Positions 12,157-22,227 of a DNA stretch of 64,000 nucleotides are shown piece by piece. Numbering within the stretch: the stretch's first letter is position 1; each line of letters begins with the position of its first letter. The stretch spans positions 276,699,043 to 276,763,042 of the forward strand of contig CM061142.1 of NCBI GenBank assembly GCA_030789695.1. The letters are read 5' to 3'. The translations under genes were made by a program, and so were the position numbers. Source of the DNA: Scilla litardierei (lineage: Eukaryota; Streptophyta; Magnoliopsida; Asparagales; Asparagaceae). Under the pieces are notes generated by a model. The model saw only the letters and a program-made list of their open reading frames with translations, searched no databases and was not told the DNA's origin.

Positions 12157-12275
12157 ACGATCGCAATGGCATATCGCATCGCACATGCCAGAGCTCGGAA
12201 AAAGCCAAATAAAATACATGCACGATAAAGCACGTGCACGCAGGAAATACGAACGGTCGGAAAGTGGCCGTTACA
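12157..12275 (-). repeat. 3' LTR of element B', first 119 bp
   Basis: It is almost identical to 26372-26490, the start of the 5' LTR of the same element. On the minus strand it begins TGTAACGGCC at 12275. The remaining LTR is lost in the gap. The near identity suggests a fairly recent insertion or an assembly collapse of the two LTRs. Confidence 0.8.
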
Positions 12276-12292
12276 TTCTACCCACCTTAGAA
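12276..12292 (-). other. Polypurine tract of element B'
   Basis: The minus strand reads CTAAGGTGGGTAGAA immediately before the LTR start. It is preceded by 'ATTCCGAGGGCGGAAT', closely matching element B ('attccgaggacggaatt', then a GGGGAGGA tract). Confidence 0.65.
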
Positions 12293-14950
12293 ATGATTCC
12301 GCCCTCGGAATCACTCACACTAATACTAATCATAAATTCCATAAATACTTAAGCCTATAACTTCCATCCTCCACACAAGGGTCTCTAGCCCTAAAATTTC
12401 AACTTCGTTCCTCAAATAATCCATTGTAATCCATCTTTTCACTGAATAAAGCCATGACTATTTCCACATCCTAACACTCAACCATAGACCCGTTTCTACT
12501 GTTCAAATTTCCAACTCCAAGTTCTCATACCATACCACTCTGGCAAACATCGCCTCTCAATAATATCTTCTAAATTCCTCGATCTCTTTCCAATATTAAT
12601 CAATCTCCAAAATTAGATTCTAGTCAACCGCCAATCTAAAAAACAAAAACTTTGTCCAATCCTTTAATACCTTCACCAATCAACAATCGTCGCGTCTTCA
12701 ATACATTCCTTGTCATGTCTCCCCATGAATTTATCCGCCAAATAATTTAACTATCAGAATCACCTCTCATCCTACCCACTATAACTAATCCCAACCAATT
12801 TAAGTCCGACTACCTAACCATCCATTCATCTCAACACGTCATGTTACTCCCAATATCTTCTCACGTCAACTCAACAATCAAGCCTTGATGCTTACAAAGC
12901 TCTACTAATTCTCGTGATCATCCTGACTCATACTATTCTCCGCAGTTACTCCTATCTACTACCCGTCTAAGCCTCAAGTCTGATGAGTTCTCATCTCCTC
13001 GCATATAATCTCATTCAACCAGAATTCTCCATTGAGTACGTCTCACATCGGTATCATAAATAAGTCTTGGACAGCTCATCTTCTCATCCGAAAGAAATCT
13101 ATACCAATTTCCTATTGTTCCAAAATCGGTTAATCAATGCTATAACAAATCTCATCTCTCCCTGAGCCTACCCGCAACAAAATCCTACAACAATAATAGC
13201 TAGTCCTAAAACTATAACAACCATAACATAACATTCCAAAATGGAGAGAGAGAGAAGAGAAAGGGAAACTTAAAACCAGTGACACATTTTTAAAACATTT
13301 GGAAAAACGTGTGGAGTCGTGGTAATGGATGAGGAAGGATAATTGATTTGTGATCTTGTGAGCTAATTGCAAAAACTTTAAAGGCTTGGTTTTAAAAAAA
13401 AAATTTAATTACAATCACACGCAGTCAAAGATAAGCTATTCCATAATCGCGAAAAACTACGTCTAAGGAAATTGCCTGCTATGACCCTATTCATATATGT
13501 ATGAATACCATCATTCAGACAACTTCAATCATATCATGATTAACACTGAGTACACATTCAAGACACAAAAGGCAATCATCGGGATCCTAAATAACACACT
13601 CATACAGGTCTACGCACTCTATCTATACTCATGCATCACGACAACATCACCTACCAAAAGGGCCCACTCCTAAACCGGAAATAACACAGACAACTCCAAG
13701 GACTAATATCTACTCAAAATAAAGGAAACAGAAACCAAAAGTGTAACGAAATAAAAAGGACGAGTTCAAGTAAGGCGGGGCAAGGAGATAATTGGTTGGA
13801 TGGAGCAAACACATTCCCCAAAATAATTAAAATGATGAAAGGCGAACTACGTGTAAATTAGGATATCATATACTTTTATACTAATAAAAATAAGTAGTAA
13901 AAAGCGAGTAGATGGTAAAAAATTATTACCATTCGGAAAAAGAGTTAGATGACGGAAACAAAAACAGGGCGAGGTAGCGGTTGTTTTGCAAATGAGAATA
14001 GGTTTATACCAAGATTTTCGAAATATGAGCACGATGAACATAGGGCTGTTTATACATATACGAGAAGAAATTTAAAGTTCTCTTTGGTTTAGAAAATATT
14101 TTTAAAAAGTACGTACGGTAAAGAGTTAAAAATAAATTTCGTAGTTTAGAAAAGTAATATATATATATAGGATTATAGAATTTGGTAATACGGTTTAAAA
14201 CTGAAATACGAAAGATACCGATTTGAAAATAGGCACGAGATAGTAAAATAGTTTTACGACCAATGAGGTTTTAAAATCAGTGAAAGAATTTTAACTCAAC
14301 CAAAAACATTTTTTTTTATAATATAGGGTTTTTTTTAGAATTTAAGCTAAGCGAAAATCTTAATACGGAATTTCGAAAATACTTTCAGGGGGAGCAGAAT
14401 AGGCCAAGGAAGGGATTCGGAGGATCAACGATAATCGTCCGAAACGATCACGTGAATCGGAAGAAAGGAAAATGATCGCATGTTGGTTACACATAGGATA
14501 AGATGCAAGGGTGCTACGATGGGACCCTACGATTGATAACACAGAAGTGTAATGATCAGAGAGACGCTAGAAGTCAGAGGTCCTAATTATCGGGTCGCCT
14601 AAGATCAGGAGAGCTCGGCACTAAGATTTCCTAATGAGCTAGACTGTAACCAGGATCTAATGGGAAGGTTCCTAAGAGAATCCAGGTTAGTCCTGCTGGG
14701 CCCGAAGTCGATGGACCCGAGCGAACGACTAAAAGAAGGGCTCTAGAAATCTAATTTGGTCAGAGCTAGGGAGGGAGAGGCTAATAGAATATCCTAAGAC
14801 GGGTACGGGTAAATCTTAACTAAGGTGTCTGACTATCCACTGGGACGTCTACCTAAGTCTTCCTACCATCTAAGAATGGATAAACCTAAGTTAGACTTGT
14901 ACGTGGATATTAAATGAACGCGGTACTTTTATTGTTCCGAACTTTTGCAA
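12276..14950 (-). other. Internal region of element B', non-coding
   Basis: About 2.7 kb lies between the polypurine tract and the primer site. I see no zinc knuckle, protease, RT, RNase H or integrase motif in any frame; ORFs are short and random. Its ends match element B and its interior does not, so it looks like a non-autonomous chromovirus derivative that would need proteins from a B-like partner. Deeply decayed pol is possible but leaves no readable block. Confidence 0.5.
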
Positions 14951-14968
14951 GACCTGCATGGGCCACCA
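14951..14968 (-). other. Primer binding site matching tRNA-Ile (B')
   Basis: On the minus strand, TGGTGGCCCATGCAGGTC lies 8 bases inside the LTR end. It is identical to the site of element B at 36905. It is complementary to the 3' end I recall for plant tRNA-Ile(AAU), ...CCTGCATGGGCCA plus CCA. Sharing it with B supports a common lineage. Confidence 0.65.
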
Positions 14969-14976
14969 CTAAAACC

Positions 14977-17319
14977 TGTCACGCCCCGCTTCCCAAAATG
15001 GACGGAAGCGAAACGTGACGAGGCCAGCTTAGGCCAGAGCTTTAAAAGCTCGGACCCAATAAGCGTCTGTAGAGGTACCATTTTAAAAGAATTTCAGGTT
15101 CTTGCATTATTATAGTTCGAAACAACAGAAAGTACGGAAAAGAAGTTGCATTCATTAAATAGAGATATAATATCCAACTGGTACAAAGTCTAAAAGAAGC
15201 CTAAGCATGGCAACAAAAGATTTAAAGACAAACCTAAAAGTAGTACCCTCGGAAAGGGGCGATTAAAAGACCTCAAGGTCTGATCCTCGTCATGCATGAA
15301 CTCTGGATCAACGTCCTCGGCTCCTCGTACTCCAGTGAGTCTGCCTCGTCCACGAACTCTGGCTGAGCACCTGACGTACAGAACCCAAGAGAAAGGAACT
15401 GTATGTCAGGTAAAGTCTACAAGAAGGGTTAGACTTTACTGCAAGTGTATCAAATTTTAGACAACGTTTTACTGGTTGATTAGCATGCTGGGGTTATAAC
15501 TGAGTAACAAACAGAAGTAACGTAGCAGGAAAGTAAAGCGCAACCAGTAGTAGTCGTAGCGTGTGCTACCAACCACGGGACTAACCTACAGGTGTCAAGA
15601 CAAGACGAGACGTGACGGAAACAAGGCAGGACAAGACAAGTGAGACACGAAAGGGTTCACGCCTTACGGTTCGAGGGGGATCAGACCCTCTTGCCGTGCG
15701 CACGCTCAACCCAACCCCAAACCCCAAGACAAGATAAGACATGACACCAGTACAAGGGATCACTCGCTCTAGCTTGGCGAGTGCCCTATTGCCCGCAGGC
15801 TGAGAATCAGTACAAGGGATCACTCTCTCTAGCTTGGAGAGTGCCCTATTACCCTCGGGCTGTGTATCAGTACAAGGGATCACTCTCTCTAGCTTGGAGA
15901 GTGCCCTATTGCCCGCAGGCTGTGAATCAGTACAAGGGATCACTCGGCGAGTGCCCTATTGCCCAGCGGACTGTGCAAGACGGGACGGGACGTGACAAGA
16001 CATGAAGGGTTATTCTAGGGTGTCCACACACACGCACACACATGATAGCCCTACAGCATTAAAAAGTTGTTTTTGTCAGGCTCAGACTTCGTCGTCAAGT
16101 CTGAGCCGTCAGGAGTCGTCCCGGACTCTATCATTTCACGTCCGATTCTATTTGTTCACAGTTAACAATTCTAACCAACTAGGGCCTAAGCACGGCCAAA
16201 AGTGCAAGTGGATACACTTGCCTGCGATGGTGAGTGTGTCATCCGTCCGGGGCGTCTCGTCCAGTCGTCGCGTCCACGGTAGTCCGTCTGAAACAGTCAC
16301 GGCGACGGTGTCAGATCGCAATTTCAGAAATTCCTATTAGGTTTCGTTTCTATGTTTTCGGGACTACCCTATTTGTCAAAAGTCACATTTGATGTTTTTG
16401 TCAGCCTAGATCGACCACTATCCTATATGCACAGAAAATTGTCCGATGGTCGATTTCTACTGTGAGCAGCGTTTTACTGGTGCGGAAAAGTAAATTTAAT
16501 TGTAGTTGTCCAGTTTTATTTAGGTTTTCAGTTTTGCTACGGGTGGGTTGTGCTACGAGTTAGGGGACTAACCTTTTGGCAATCGCGCACGGATCCGACG
16601 TCGAGTCTGGCAACGGTAGCGGATCGCGTCACAACTCCAACTTCTGGAACGTCTCGTCACTGGTCTTTAGTGCTCACGGGGTCGAACGGAAAACGTGATT
16701 GTCTATGCGTCATAAGATTTGGGGATATAAGTTAAAATTTTATCCGCCTATAATAACATTAGGTTCTCATATAACATACTTATAAGGTAACAATCATCTT
16801 ATAACCCCTTACCCATACGTGCCATATAAAGTATATGTAACATGATATAAAAGAGTCACTGTACCAAACTAATAACTTAATGCTATTATTAATCTAATGG
16901 CAAACACGTCTATTGACTATCATTTATTACTAACATCATCTCATCTACGTACTAATACATAATGTTAACATCAATTTGTACTAACATGATGATCTTTAAG
17001 CAACTAATTATTAAATTAAATACTGATATGGGTGCACACTTATCAAATCATATTTTATCGGCATAAGGAGTTCACTAATCCAACTGCTCACATGAGGCTA
17101 CTAACCTTATAATATGTTACTCCTATAGTGGAAGTCTACCCATATTATAGACTTACAGTACGAGCCTGTGCATTCAATGTTCACCAAGATAAATCTTGCT
17201 AATATAAGGACATGGAAGTGAACTTACCACTTCAAAAAGGTCATGTTGCTGTCACTTGCCTGCAGGGAGGGGAGCTCGGGGCTGAGGCTTCGCGAGTTGG
17301 GCTTCGGAGGTGAGAGCTT
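14977..17319 (-). repeat. 5' LTR of element B', distal part
   Basis: On the minus strand this LTR ends CGTGACA at 14977, next to the tRNA-Ile primer site. It aligns in reverse to the element B LTR at its end ('cgccccgcttcccaaaat'), at the 'acccaagagaaaggaa' block (15385-15405, against 36420-36445) and at the 60-bp repeats. It is interrupted at 17319/17320 by copia-1 and resumes at 25119. AT-rich 16740-17230 has no B counterpart and may be an intron of the leader or an older insertion. Total LTR length would be about 3.7 kb. Confidence 0.7.
15750..15977 (-). repeat. 60-bp tandem repeats with co-varying hairpins
   Basis: Units start at 15750, 15810, 15870 and 15930; the last is shorter. Each reads 'gtacaagggatcactc', then an inverted repeat, then 'gccctatt'. 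The stem is CACTCGC/GCGAGTG in unit 1 and CACTCTC/GAGAGTG in units 2 and 3, so it changes with pairing kept. Element B has two diverged units of the same repeat (36140-36250 and 43310-43420). Confidence 0.8.
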
Positions 17320-17925
17320 TGTTGGATATGGAAGACGTTTGTACACCCTTGTAGGGGATGTACGAGGGAATACTGACCTCGAACGTCGCGTACACGAAGT
17401 CGTGTGCAAAGGGAATCTGTTCCCTTGCGGAGAGGATCTCTGGATGAGTGGGAAAGTCGCATTATATATGCATAAGTGCATGCGACATATGGCTAATAGA
17501 GGGGGAATATCTTAAGCTTATGTTGTACCATGCATATGGTACAACTTAAGCTTATAATGTGCCATGTATCATGGTACACCTTAATTAAGTTGTTCCAAAG
17601 GAACAACTTACCCTAAAATAACTACCTTGGGGGCTATAAATAAGACCCAAGGGTAAGCCATTTCTTACACCTTTTGCATGAAATTCATGCATGCAACTTC
17701 ATCATAGCGAAGCTCTGCAGAAATCCTTTCTCTTCCTCCATCCAAGTTCTTAATCTAAAGTAGAGATTTAGATTGTGGATTAGTAGCCTTACTCCGTTCG
17801 TGAGAAGACTCGATCCGTCGTGGCGAATCCGAAGGCGAAGTTCGTAGACTACCGTGCCGCATACGCAAGCGTAAGTCTAAACTTCATATTATCGATCCTA
17901 ACTCTGTTTTGGACAGGATCCTACA
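17320..17925 (+). repeat. Copia-1 5' LTR
   Basis: It starts TGTTGGATATGGAAGACG and ends GGATCCTACA. U3 has perfect hairpins (17513-17554 and 17587-17609) just before the TATA box (CTATAAATA, 17634-17642). R/U5 contains 'gcaacttcatcatagcgaag' and ends next to the primer site. Confidence 0.95.
17513..17609 (+). promoter_or_regulatory. Two palindromes upstream of the copia-1 TATA box
   Basis: The first palindrome has arms GTTGTACCAT/ATGGTACAAC around a 4-base loop, flanked by TAAGCTTA on both sides. The second has AAGTTGTTCC/GGAACAACTT around AAA. Both lie within 125 bp upstream of CTATAAATA and are conserved in the 3' LTR. They could be protein-binding sites or fold in read-through RNA. Confidence 0.6.
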
Positions 17926-17926
17926 T

Positions 17927-17938
17927 TGGTATCAGAGC
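17927..17938 (+). other. Primer binding site, tRNA-iMet (copia-1)
   Basis: TGGTATCAGAGC starts two bases after the LTR end. It is the standard plant copia primer site. Confidence 0.95.
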
Positions 17939-18424
17939 CATATGGGTTCGCCCCGGTCAAACCGTCGCCCCGTCGAAACTATGAACGAGTCGTTGTCTTT
18001 TTCACGAATGGGTCTCCTACTATTACGGATATAGTAGGAACGCTTCGTGACGGAGAGAACGCAGCGGTTGTTCTTTTCACGTTAGGGTCTCCTATCATTA
18101 CGGATATGGTAGGAACTCTCCGTGACGGGAAGAACCGACCGTTCACGTAGTATGTTATTTTTCATTTTTGGCACACGGCCATTAGGAAATAACTAATTTC
18201 TCGACGAACGGGTGCTTCATCGACGAACGGGTGCTTCATCGAGGAAGATGATGGTAGTTATTTCCATCGGGTAAGAGGAAATTTGGTGCATGTGCACCAT
18301 GGCCAAATGGGCTATGAAGGCTATGCACCCCCCTCCACTTGCGGAGGGGGTTGGCTACGGCCAATAACCACCGGCGACCACGCCATCAAGGGGGAGGAGT
18401 GTGTGCGGCAACCACATTCAAAGG

Positions 18425-18950
18425 GGGTGGCCGGCCATGGCCAAAGGGGCCATGGCCGGCCAATGCCAAATGGCCTTGGCCATGACCGGCCATGGCCAAG
18501 CCATGGCCGGCCATGGCCAGGCCGGCAGTGGCCGGCCAAGGCCAGGCCGGCAATGGCCGGCCTTGGCCAAGGCCTGCCGGCCTGGCCGGCCCTGGCAGAG
18601 GCCAGGGCCGGCCCTGGACGGCCTGGCCGGCCCTGGCAGAGGCCAGGGCCGGCGCCCTGGCCACTGCCAGGGCCGGCCGGCCCTGGCAGTGGCTAGGGCC
18701 GGCGCCCTGGCCTCGGCCAGGGCCTGGCCGGCTGGCCTGCCGGCCCTGGCAGAGGCCAGGGCCGGCTGGCCTGCCCTGGCAGAGGCCAGGGCCAATGCCC
18801 TGGCCTCGGCCAGGGCCTGGCCGGCCTTGGCCGGCCTCGGCCAGGGCAGAGGCCCTGGCCAAGGGGGCCAAGGCCCCTGGCCGGCCAGGGCAGAGGCCCT
18901 GGCCGGCCCTTGGCCAAGCCCCGGCCAGGGCAGAGGCCCTGGCCGGGAAG
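18425..18950 (+). repeat. GGCC/CCGG-rich low-complexity array in the copia-1 leader
   Basis: About 525 bp consist almost wholly of permutations of GGCCGGCC, CCAGGGCC, GGCCAAGGCC and GGCAGAGGCC. This is very GC-rich inside an otherwise AT-rich leader. Because the words are self-complementary, all six frames stay open (Ala/Gly/Pro/Arg-rich), so the long ORFs here are compositional artefacts. It lies between the primer site and gag, where packaging signals are expected, and may be a secondary expansion. Confidence 0.85.
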
Positions 18951-19159
18951 AAGTTGCAATTCAAAAAAAATTGGTCGACCAATTTAGTGTTTTTGGTCGA
19001 CCAATCCGACAGAAGGTCTGGGTCGATTGCAAACTTGCCAAATGATCCATACGGGGTAACAAAAGGCCTTGGTCAAACTCGAATGTGTCGATTAGTCCAT
19101 ACGGGGCTAACCACAGTGCCGACTAGTTCATACGGGACTAACGTTTTAATGAAGTTTTT

Positions 19160-19300
19160 TTTGGGCTCTACTCCTTGAAGACTAGCCATAGTGCTCTACT
19201 TCATGCGAGATTAGCCAAGTCATTGTGCTCTACTCTACGGAGATTAGCCAATGTACTTATGACGTTGTGCTCTACTCTACGGAGATTAGCCAATGTATTT
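19160..19300 (+). repeat. Short tandem repeats, about 43 bp, in the copia-1 leader
   Basis: Three imperfect units share 'gtgctctact' and 'gagattagcca', near 19174, 19224 and 19267. They are non-coding. Confidence 0.65.
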
Positions 19301-19387
19301 TGAATTTTTTGAAAAATACGTTTTTCAAAAACGCTTTTCCGCTGCAAAGTACTATAAGAGTACTAACATTTGATAAAGTGAGGGAGA

Positions 19388-19462
19388 AATATTGAAAGTT
19401 ACTCTAGATGGTGATTGGAAACCTAGTGACCTTTCCGACTCTAGAGTAACATCTTCAATATT
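19388..19462 (+). other. RNA hairpin 1 in the copia-1 leader
   Basis: AATATTGAA pairs with TTCAATATT, and GTTACTCTAGA pairs with TCTAGAGTAAC, separated by a small internal loop (A against ATC). The stem is 20 bp with a terminal loop of about 31 nt. Confidence 0.7.
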
Positions 19463-19642
19463 TTTCGAAAGTAACTTATCAAATTATGAATATCATTCCA
19501 AGTGGGAGTTGATTTTAGAACTATCCATATGGGATATTCTATTATCATTTCAAATGGGAATTATATTTGAAAAATACGTTTTCAAACTCGTTTTTCCGCT
19601 GCTAGTACTATAAGAGTACTATTGTTTGATAAGTGATGGGGG

Positions 19643-19717
19643 AATATTGAAGGTTGTTCTAGATGGTGATTGGAATCAAAGAGACCTTTTCGATTCTAGA
19701 ACAACATCTTCAATATT
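19643..19717 (+). other. RNA hairpin 2 in the copia-1 leader (co-varies with hairpin 1)
   Basis: The outer stem matches hairpin 1. The inner stem is GTTGTTCTAGA/TCTAGAACAAC, so two adjacent pairs changed on both sides (A-T to G-C and C-G to T-A). The internal loop (G against ATC) and the loop start 'tggtgattgga' are kept. Confidence 0.7.
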
Positions 19718-19891
19718 TTTCGAAAGTAACTTATCAAATATAATATAATTCCAAGTGGGATTTGAATTTTAGAACTATCCAAATGGGATATTCTATTATC
19801 ATTTCAAGTGGGAGTTATATTTTAAGAATTTTTATGCAATGTTTTGATCGAACCTTCGGTTTTGTGTCTTTTGCAGCATTTTAAAAGTAAA

Positions 19892-20818
19892 ATGTCTTCC
19901 GCTTCAAAGAATATCGTCGCTGAGTTAAACAAAGGTGAAAAACTCAACGGCGATAATTACAAACTTTGGTCCATTAAGATACAATACGTTTTAGAGGAGC
20001 AAGAAGTGCTCGAAACTCTAAAGAACGTAATGATTGAACCCGAGTTGGGCACTACGGCCCAACACAGACGAGACAAGGAAGCTTTTGATGCTTGGTCTCG
20101 GAAGAATAAGATAGCGCGCATTACGTTATTAAGCAGTATGGCTGATGACATAATGCGCATCTTCCGAGAACATGACCTAGCCATGGACATATGGTCCAAG
20201 CTAGAGGAGAAGTTCAGTGGCACATCGGTGTCCAAACTTCGCGCCTTAACTATAAGGTTCGATACATATAAGAAACGTCCAGATCATTCCATGGGGAAAC
20301 ATCTGCGACATATGGCGAACCTTATCTCGGAGTTAAAGGACGCAGGTCATGTGCTCACTGATGAGCAACAAATCCAAGCAGTCATACGTTCCCTACCAAA
20401 TGGGTGGGATCAAATGAAGATGCATCTCACTCACAATGAGAGCATCAAGACCTTCAGCGATGTTTCCAAGCACCTCGAATTAGAGGAAGAGCGGCTTGCG
20501 GCTGCCAAGCCAAGTGCAGAAGTGCACATGGTTGCTAGTTCCTCACACGGGGGAAAGAAACGTAAAGATCGTTCGAAGTCTTCTAAAGAACGTAATAAGC
20601 AACCTGAGTCTACCAAGGAACCTAAACATAAGGGTGGGCATAAGAAATGGCACAAGAAGAAAGACTTGAAAAGGATCAAGTGCTTCAAGTGCAACAAACT
20701 TGGTCACTATGCTCGTTCGTGTACGAGTGGAAGTGACGAGGTAACTTGTAATACTAGTTACATATGTGTTTCTAGTTCAATATTTCTTGTGGAATCTAAT
20801 CCATTTTGGGATAATTGA
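19892..20818 (+). pseudogene. gag: Copia-1 gag
   Basis: Gag forms the virus-like particle and packages element RNA. I chose the ATG at 19892 (MSSASKNIVAELNKGEKLNG) because 'ttttgcag' just upstream looks like an intron acceptor and the N-terminus then starts like other copia Gags; an in-frame ATG at 19844 also exists. The central region has LKNVMIEPEL, DIWSKLEEKFSG, MGKHLRHMANL and SLPNGWDQMKMHL, matching the UBN2/DUF4219-type copia Gag. A lysine-rich stretch is followed by one zinc knuckle CFKCNKLGHYARSC near 20690. The frame stays open to a stop at 20816. One extra G at 20808-20810 removes continuity with protease, so Gag is intact but the Gag-Pol fusion is not. Confidence 0.85.
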
Positions 20819-21188
20819 TTCAGGTGCCACCGACCACATAGCAAAGGACAGACGGTCCTTCGTGGAGTATCACCGGATACCCCAAGGAATGAAGTGGATC
20901 AATGTAGGAAACAACACACGTGTTGTAGAGAAAGGCGTTGGGAATTGCAAGCTAGACTTGGACAACGGCCACACTCTCCTACTTTATGATGTTCTCTTCA
21001 TTCCATATATTCAAAGGAATATTAATACTGTGGTCAATTTAATGGGACTTGGTTATAATTGGTTCCTTCATGATTGTAATATGGACCTATTTTGTAATAA
21101 TTCCTTTATTGGTACTGGGTTTGTATTTCAAAGGATTTATTGTAATAAGTACAATGTATTTCCTCATGTAATGAAAATTTCCTTGTGA
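20811..21188 (+). pseudogene. pol: Copia-1 protease and pre-integrase region
   Basis: The aspartic protease signature IIDSGATDHIA lies at about 20811-20843, in a frame shifted by one from gag. GMKWINVGNNTRV and LLYDVLFIPYIQRNI follow, typical of copia protease C-termini, then the GAG-pre-integrase region. The frame ends at 21186, before the integrase zinc finger, which lies in another frame. The catalytic Asp-Ser-Gly is intact. The protein would not be made as part of Gag-Pol in this copy. Confidence 0.8.
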
Positions 21189-21640
21189 CAAATTCTTTGA
21201 CTAATGAGTCTAATATAATTTGTTGGCACGCAAGGCTTGGTCATATTGGACCAATGCGTATAGATAGACTTGCCAAACGTGGCCTTCTATCCAATGTTTC
21301 AAAGGTTGAAATGTCGACATGCGAACATTGCCTTGTGAGGAAATCTTGTCGCAAGCCGTTTGGAACCGGCACAAGGGCCGAGGTTCCATTACAGCCTATC
21401 CATTCGGACATATGTGGTCCGATGAATGTCAAGACAAGACGCGGGAAGTCCTATTTTTCATCACTTTTATTGATGATTTCACCCGATTCGGTCATATCTA
21501 TTTGATATCCCACAAAAGTGAAAGCACTAAACCTGCTTTAAAAACTATATGAGTTTAGTGGAGAATCAATTAGATCGCAAGATTAAGGTCGTGCGAACCG
21601 ATAGGGGCGGTGAATATCAATCAACAAGTTTAAAGGAACT
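21185..21640 (+). pseudogene. pol: Copia-1 integrase, truncated
   Basis: The HHCC zinc finger is visible (CWHARLGHIGPMRIDRLAKR, then CEHCLVRKSC near 21325). The first catalytic Asp is in LQPIHSDICGPMN. A frameshift near 21455 separates it from ITFIDDFTRFGHIYLISHKS. The second Asp is in VRTDRGGEYQS (near 21600). After KEL the sequence jumps at about 21638 to PSKSVSSTP, which belongs downstream of the core. Roughly 100 codons carrying the catalytic Glu are missing, so strand transfer is not possible. Confidence 0.8.
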
Positions 21641-22172
21641 TCCCTCGAAATCAGTTAGCTCCACTCCTTAAGAGTTGTGGAACCAAAGGTCTCCTGACTT
21701 AGACATTTTGAAACCTTGGGGTTGTGCATTCTACGCACATATTTCCTCCCATAAGTATGGCAAACTTGGGCCAAGGGGAAGGAAACGTATCTTTATACGA
21801 TACGCAGAAAACTCCAAAGGATATATGTTTGTTAGTCAGGAAGACAAGGGTGGGCTAATTGAGTCTGAATCGAGGGATGTCACTTTCTTGGAAAACGAGT
21901 TTCCAAGACAGGGCGAGATAAGTCAGGACTTATCTTTATTTGAGATTTATGATCAAGAAGGATTACCTCATTCGAGTGGGAGAATTCTTGGTGAAAACGA
22001 AAATACGTTTCAACCTTCACCAATGGATTATACGAATGACGATTATCCTATTCCATACGGGAATAATGATCCAAGTGGGAGCAATTCTAACGACATTCCA
22101 AGTGGGAGTGATATTAGAATTGATCTAACTCCAAGTCAACAAGGACTTGAAGAAATCTCAAATACAACGTAG
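21641..22172 (+). pseudogene. pol: Copia-1 integrase C-terminus and linker
   Basis: It begins at the deletion junction with PSKSVSSTP, then a stop replaces the residue before ELWNQRSPDLDILKPWG. The copia block KYGKLGPRGRKRIFIRYA and SKGYMFVSQ are recognisable. An acidic, Asn/Ser-rich linker with repeated 'ccaagtggga' codons runs to the RT domain. A frame change at about 22172-22228 separates it from RT. Confidence 0.75.
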
Positions 22173-22227
22173 TAGTCGTACAAGGTTGGCTCCTCTAAGA
22201 TTTGAGGATGAATTTCCGTAAACCTTT

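Larger units (their letters stand above)
19311..19823 (+). repeat. Tandem duplication, about 256 bp, with conserved hairpin
   Basis: Unit 1 (19311-19568) and unit 2 (19569-19823) share 'gaaaaatacg', 'agtactataagagtact', 'tctagatggtgattgga' and 'gggatattctattatcat'. Each contains one long hairpin (19388-19462 and 19643-19717). The two copies have diverged, but the stems remain paired. Confidence 0.85.

Noticed and set aside
11465..12314. ORFs reading through the N block
   Set aside because: They exist only because N codons are not stops. The sequence on the two sides belongs to different elements.
16002..16735. ORFs at 16002-16340 and 16550-16735 as small genes
   Set aside because: They are within the B' LTR and antisense to it, with Ser/Thr-rich sequence lacking any domain.
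18283..19178. Long overlapping ORFs on both strands in the GC-rich block
   Set aside because: Self-complementary GGCC-type repeats keep all frames open. The products are low-complexity Ala/Gly/Pro/Arg and lie in the untranslated leader of copia-1.
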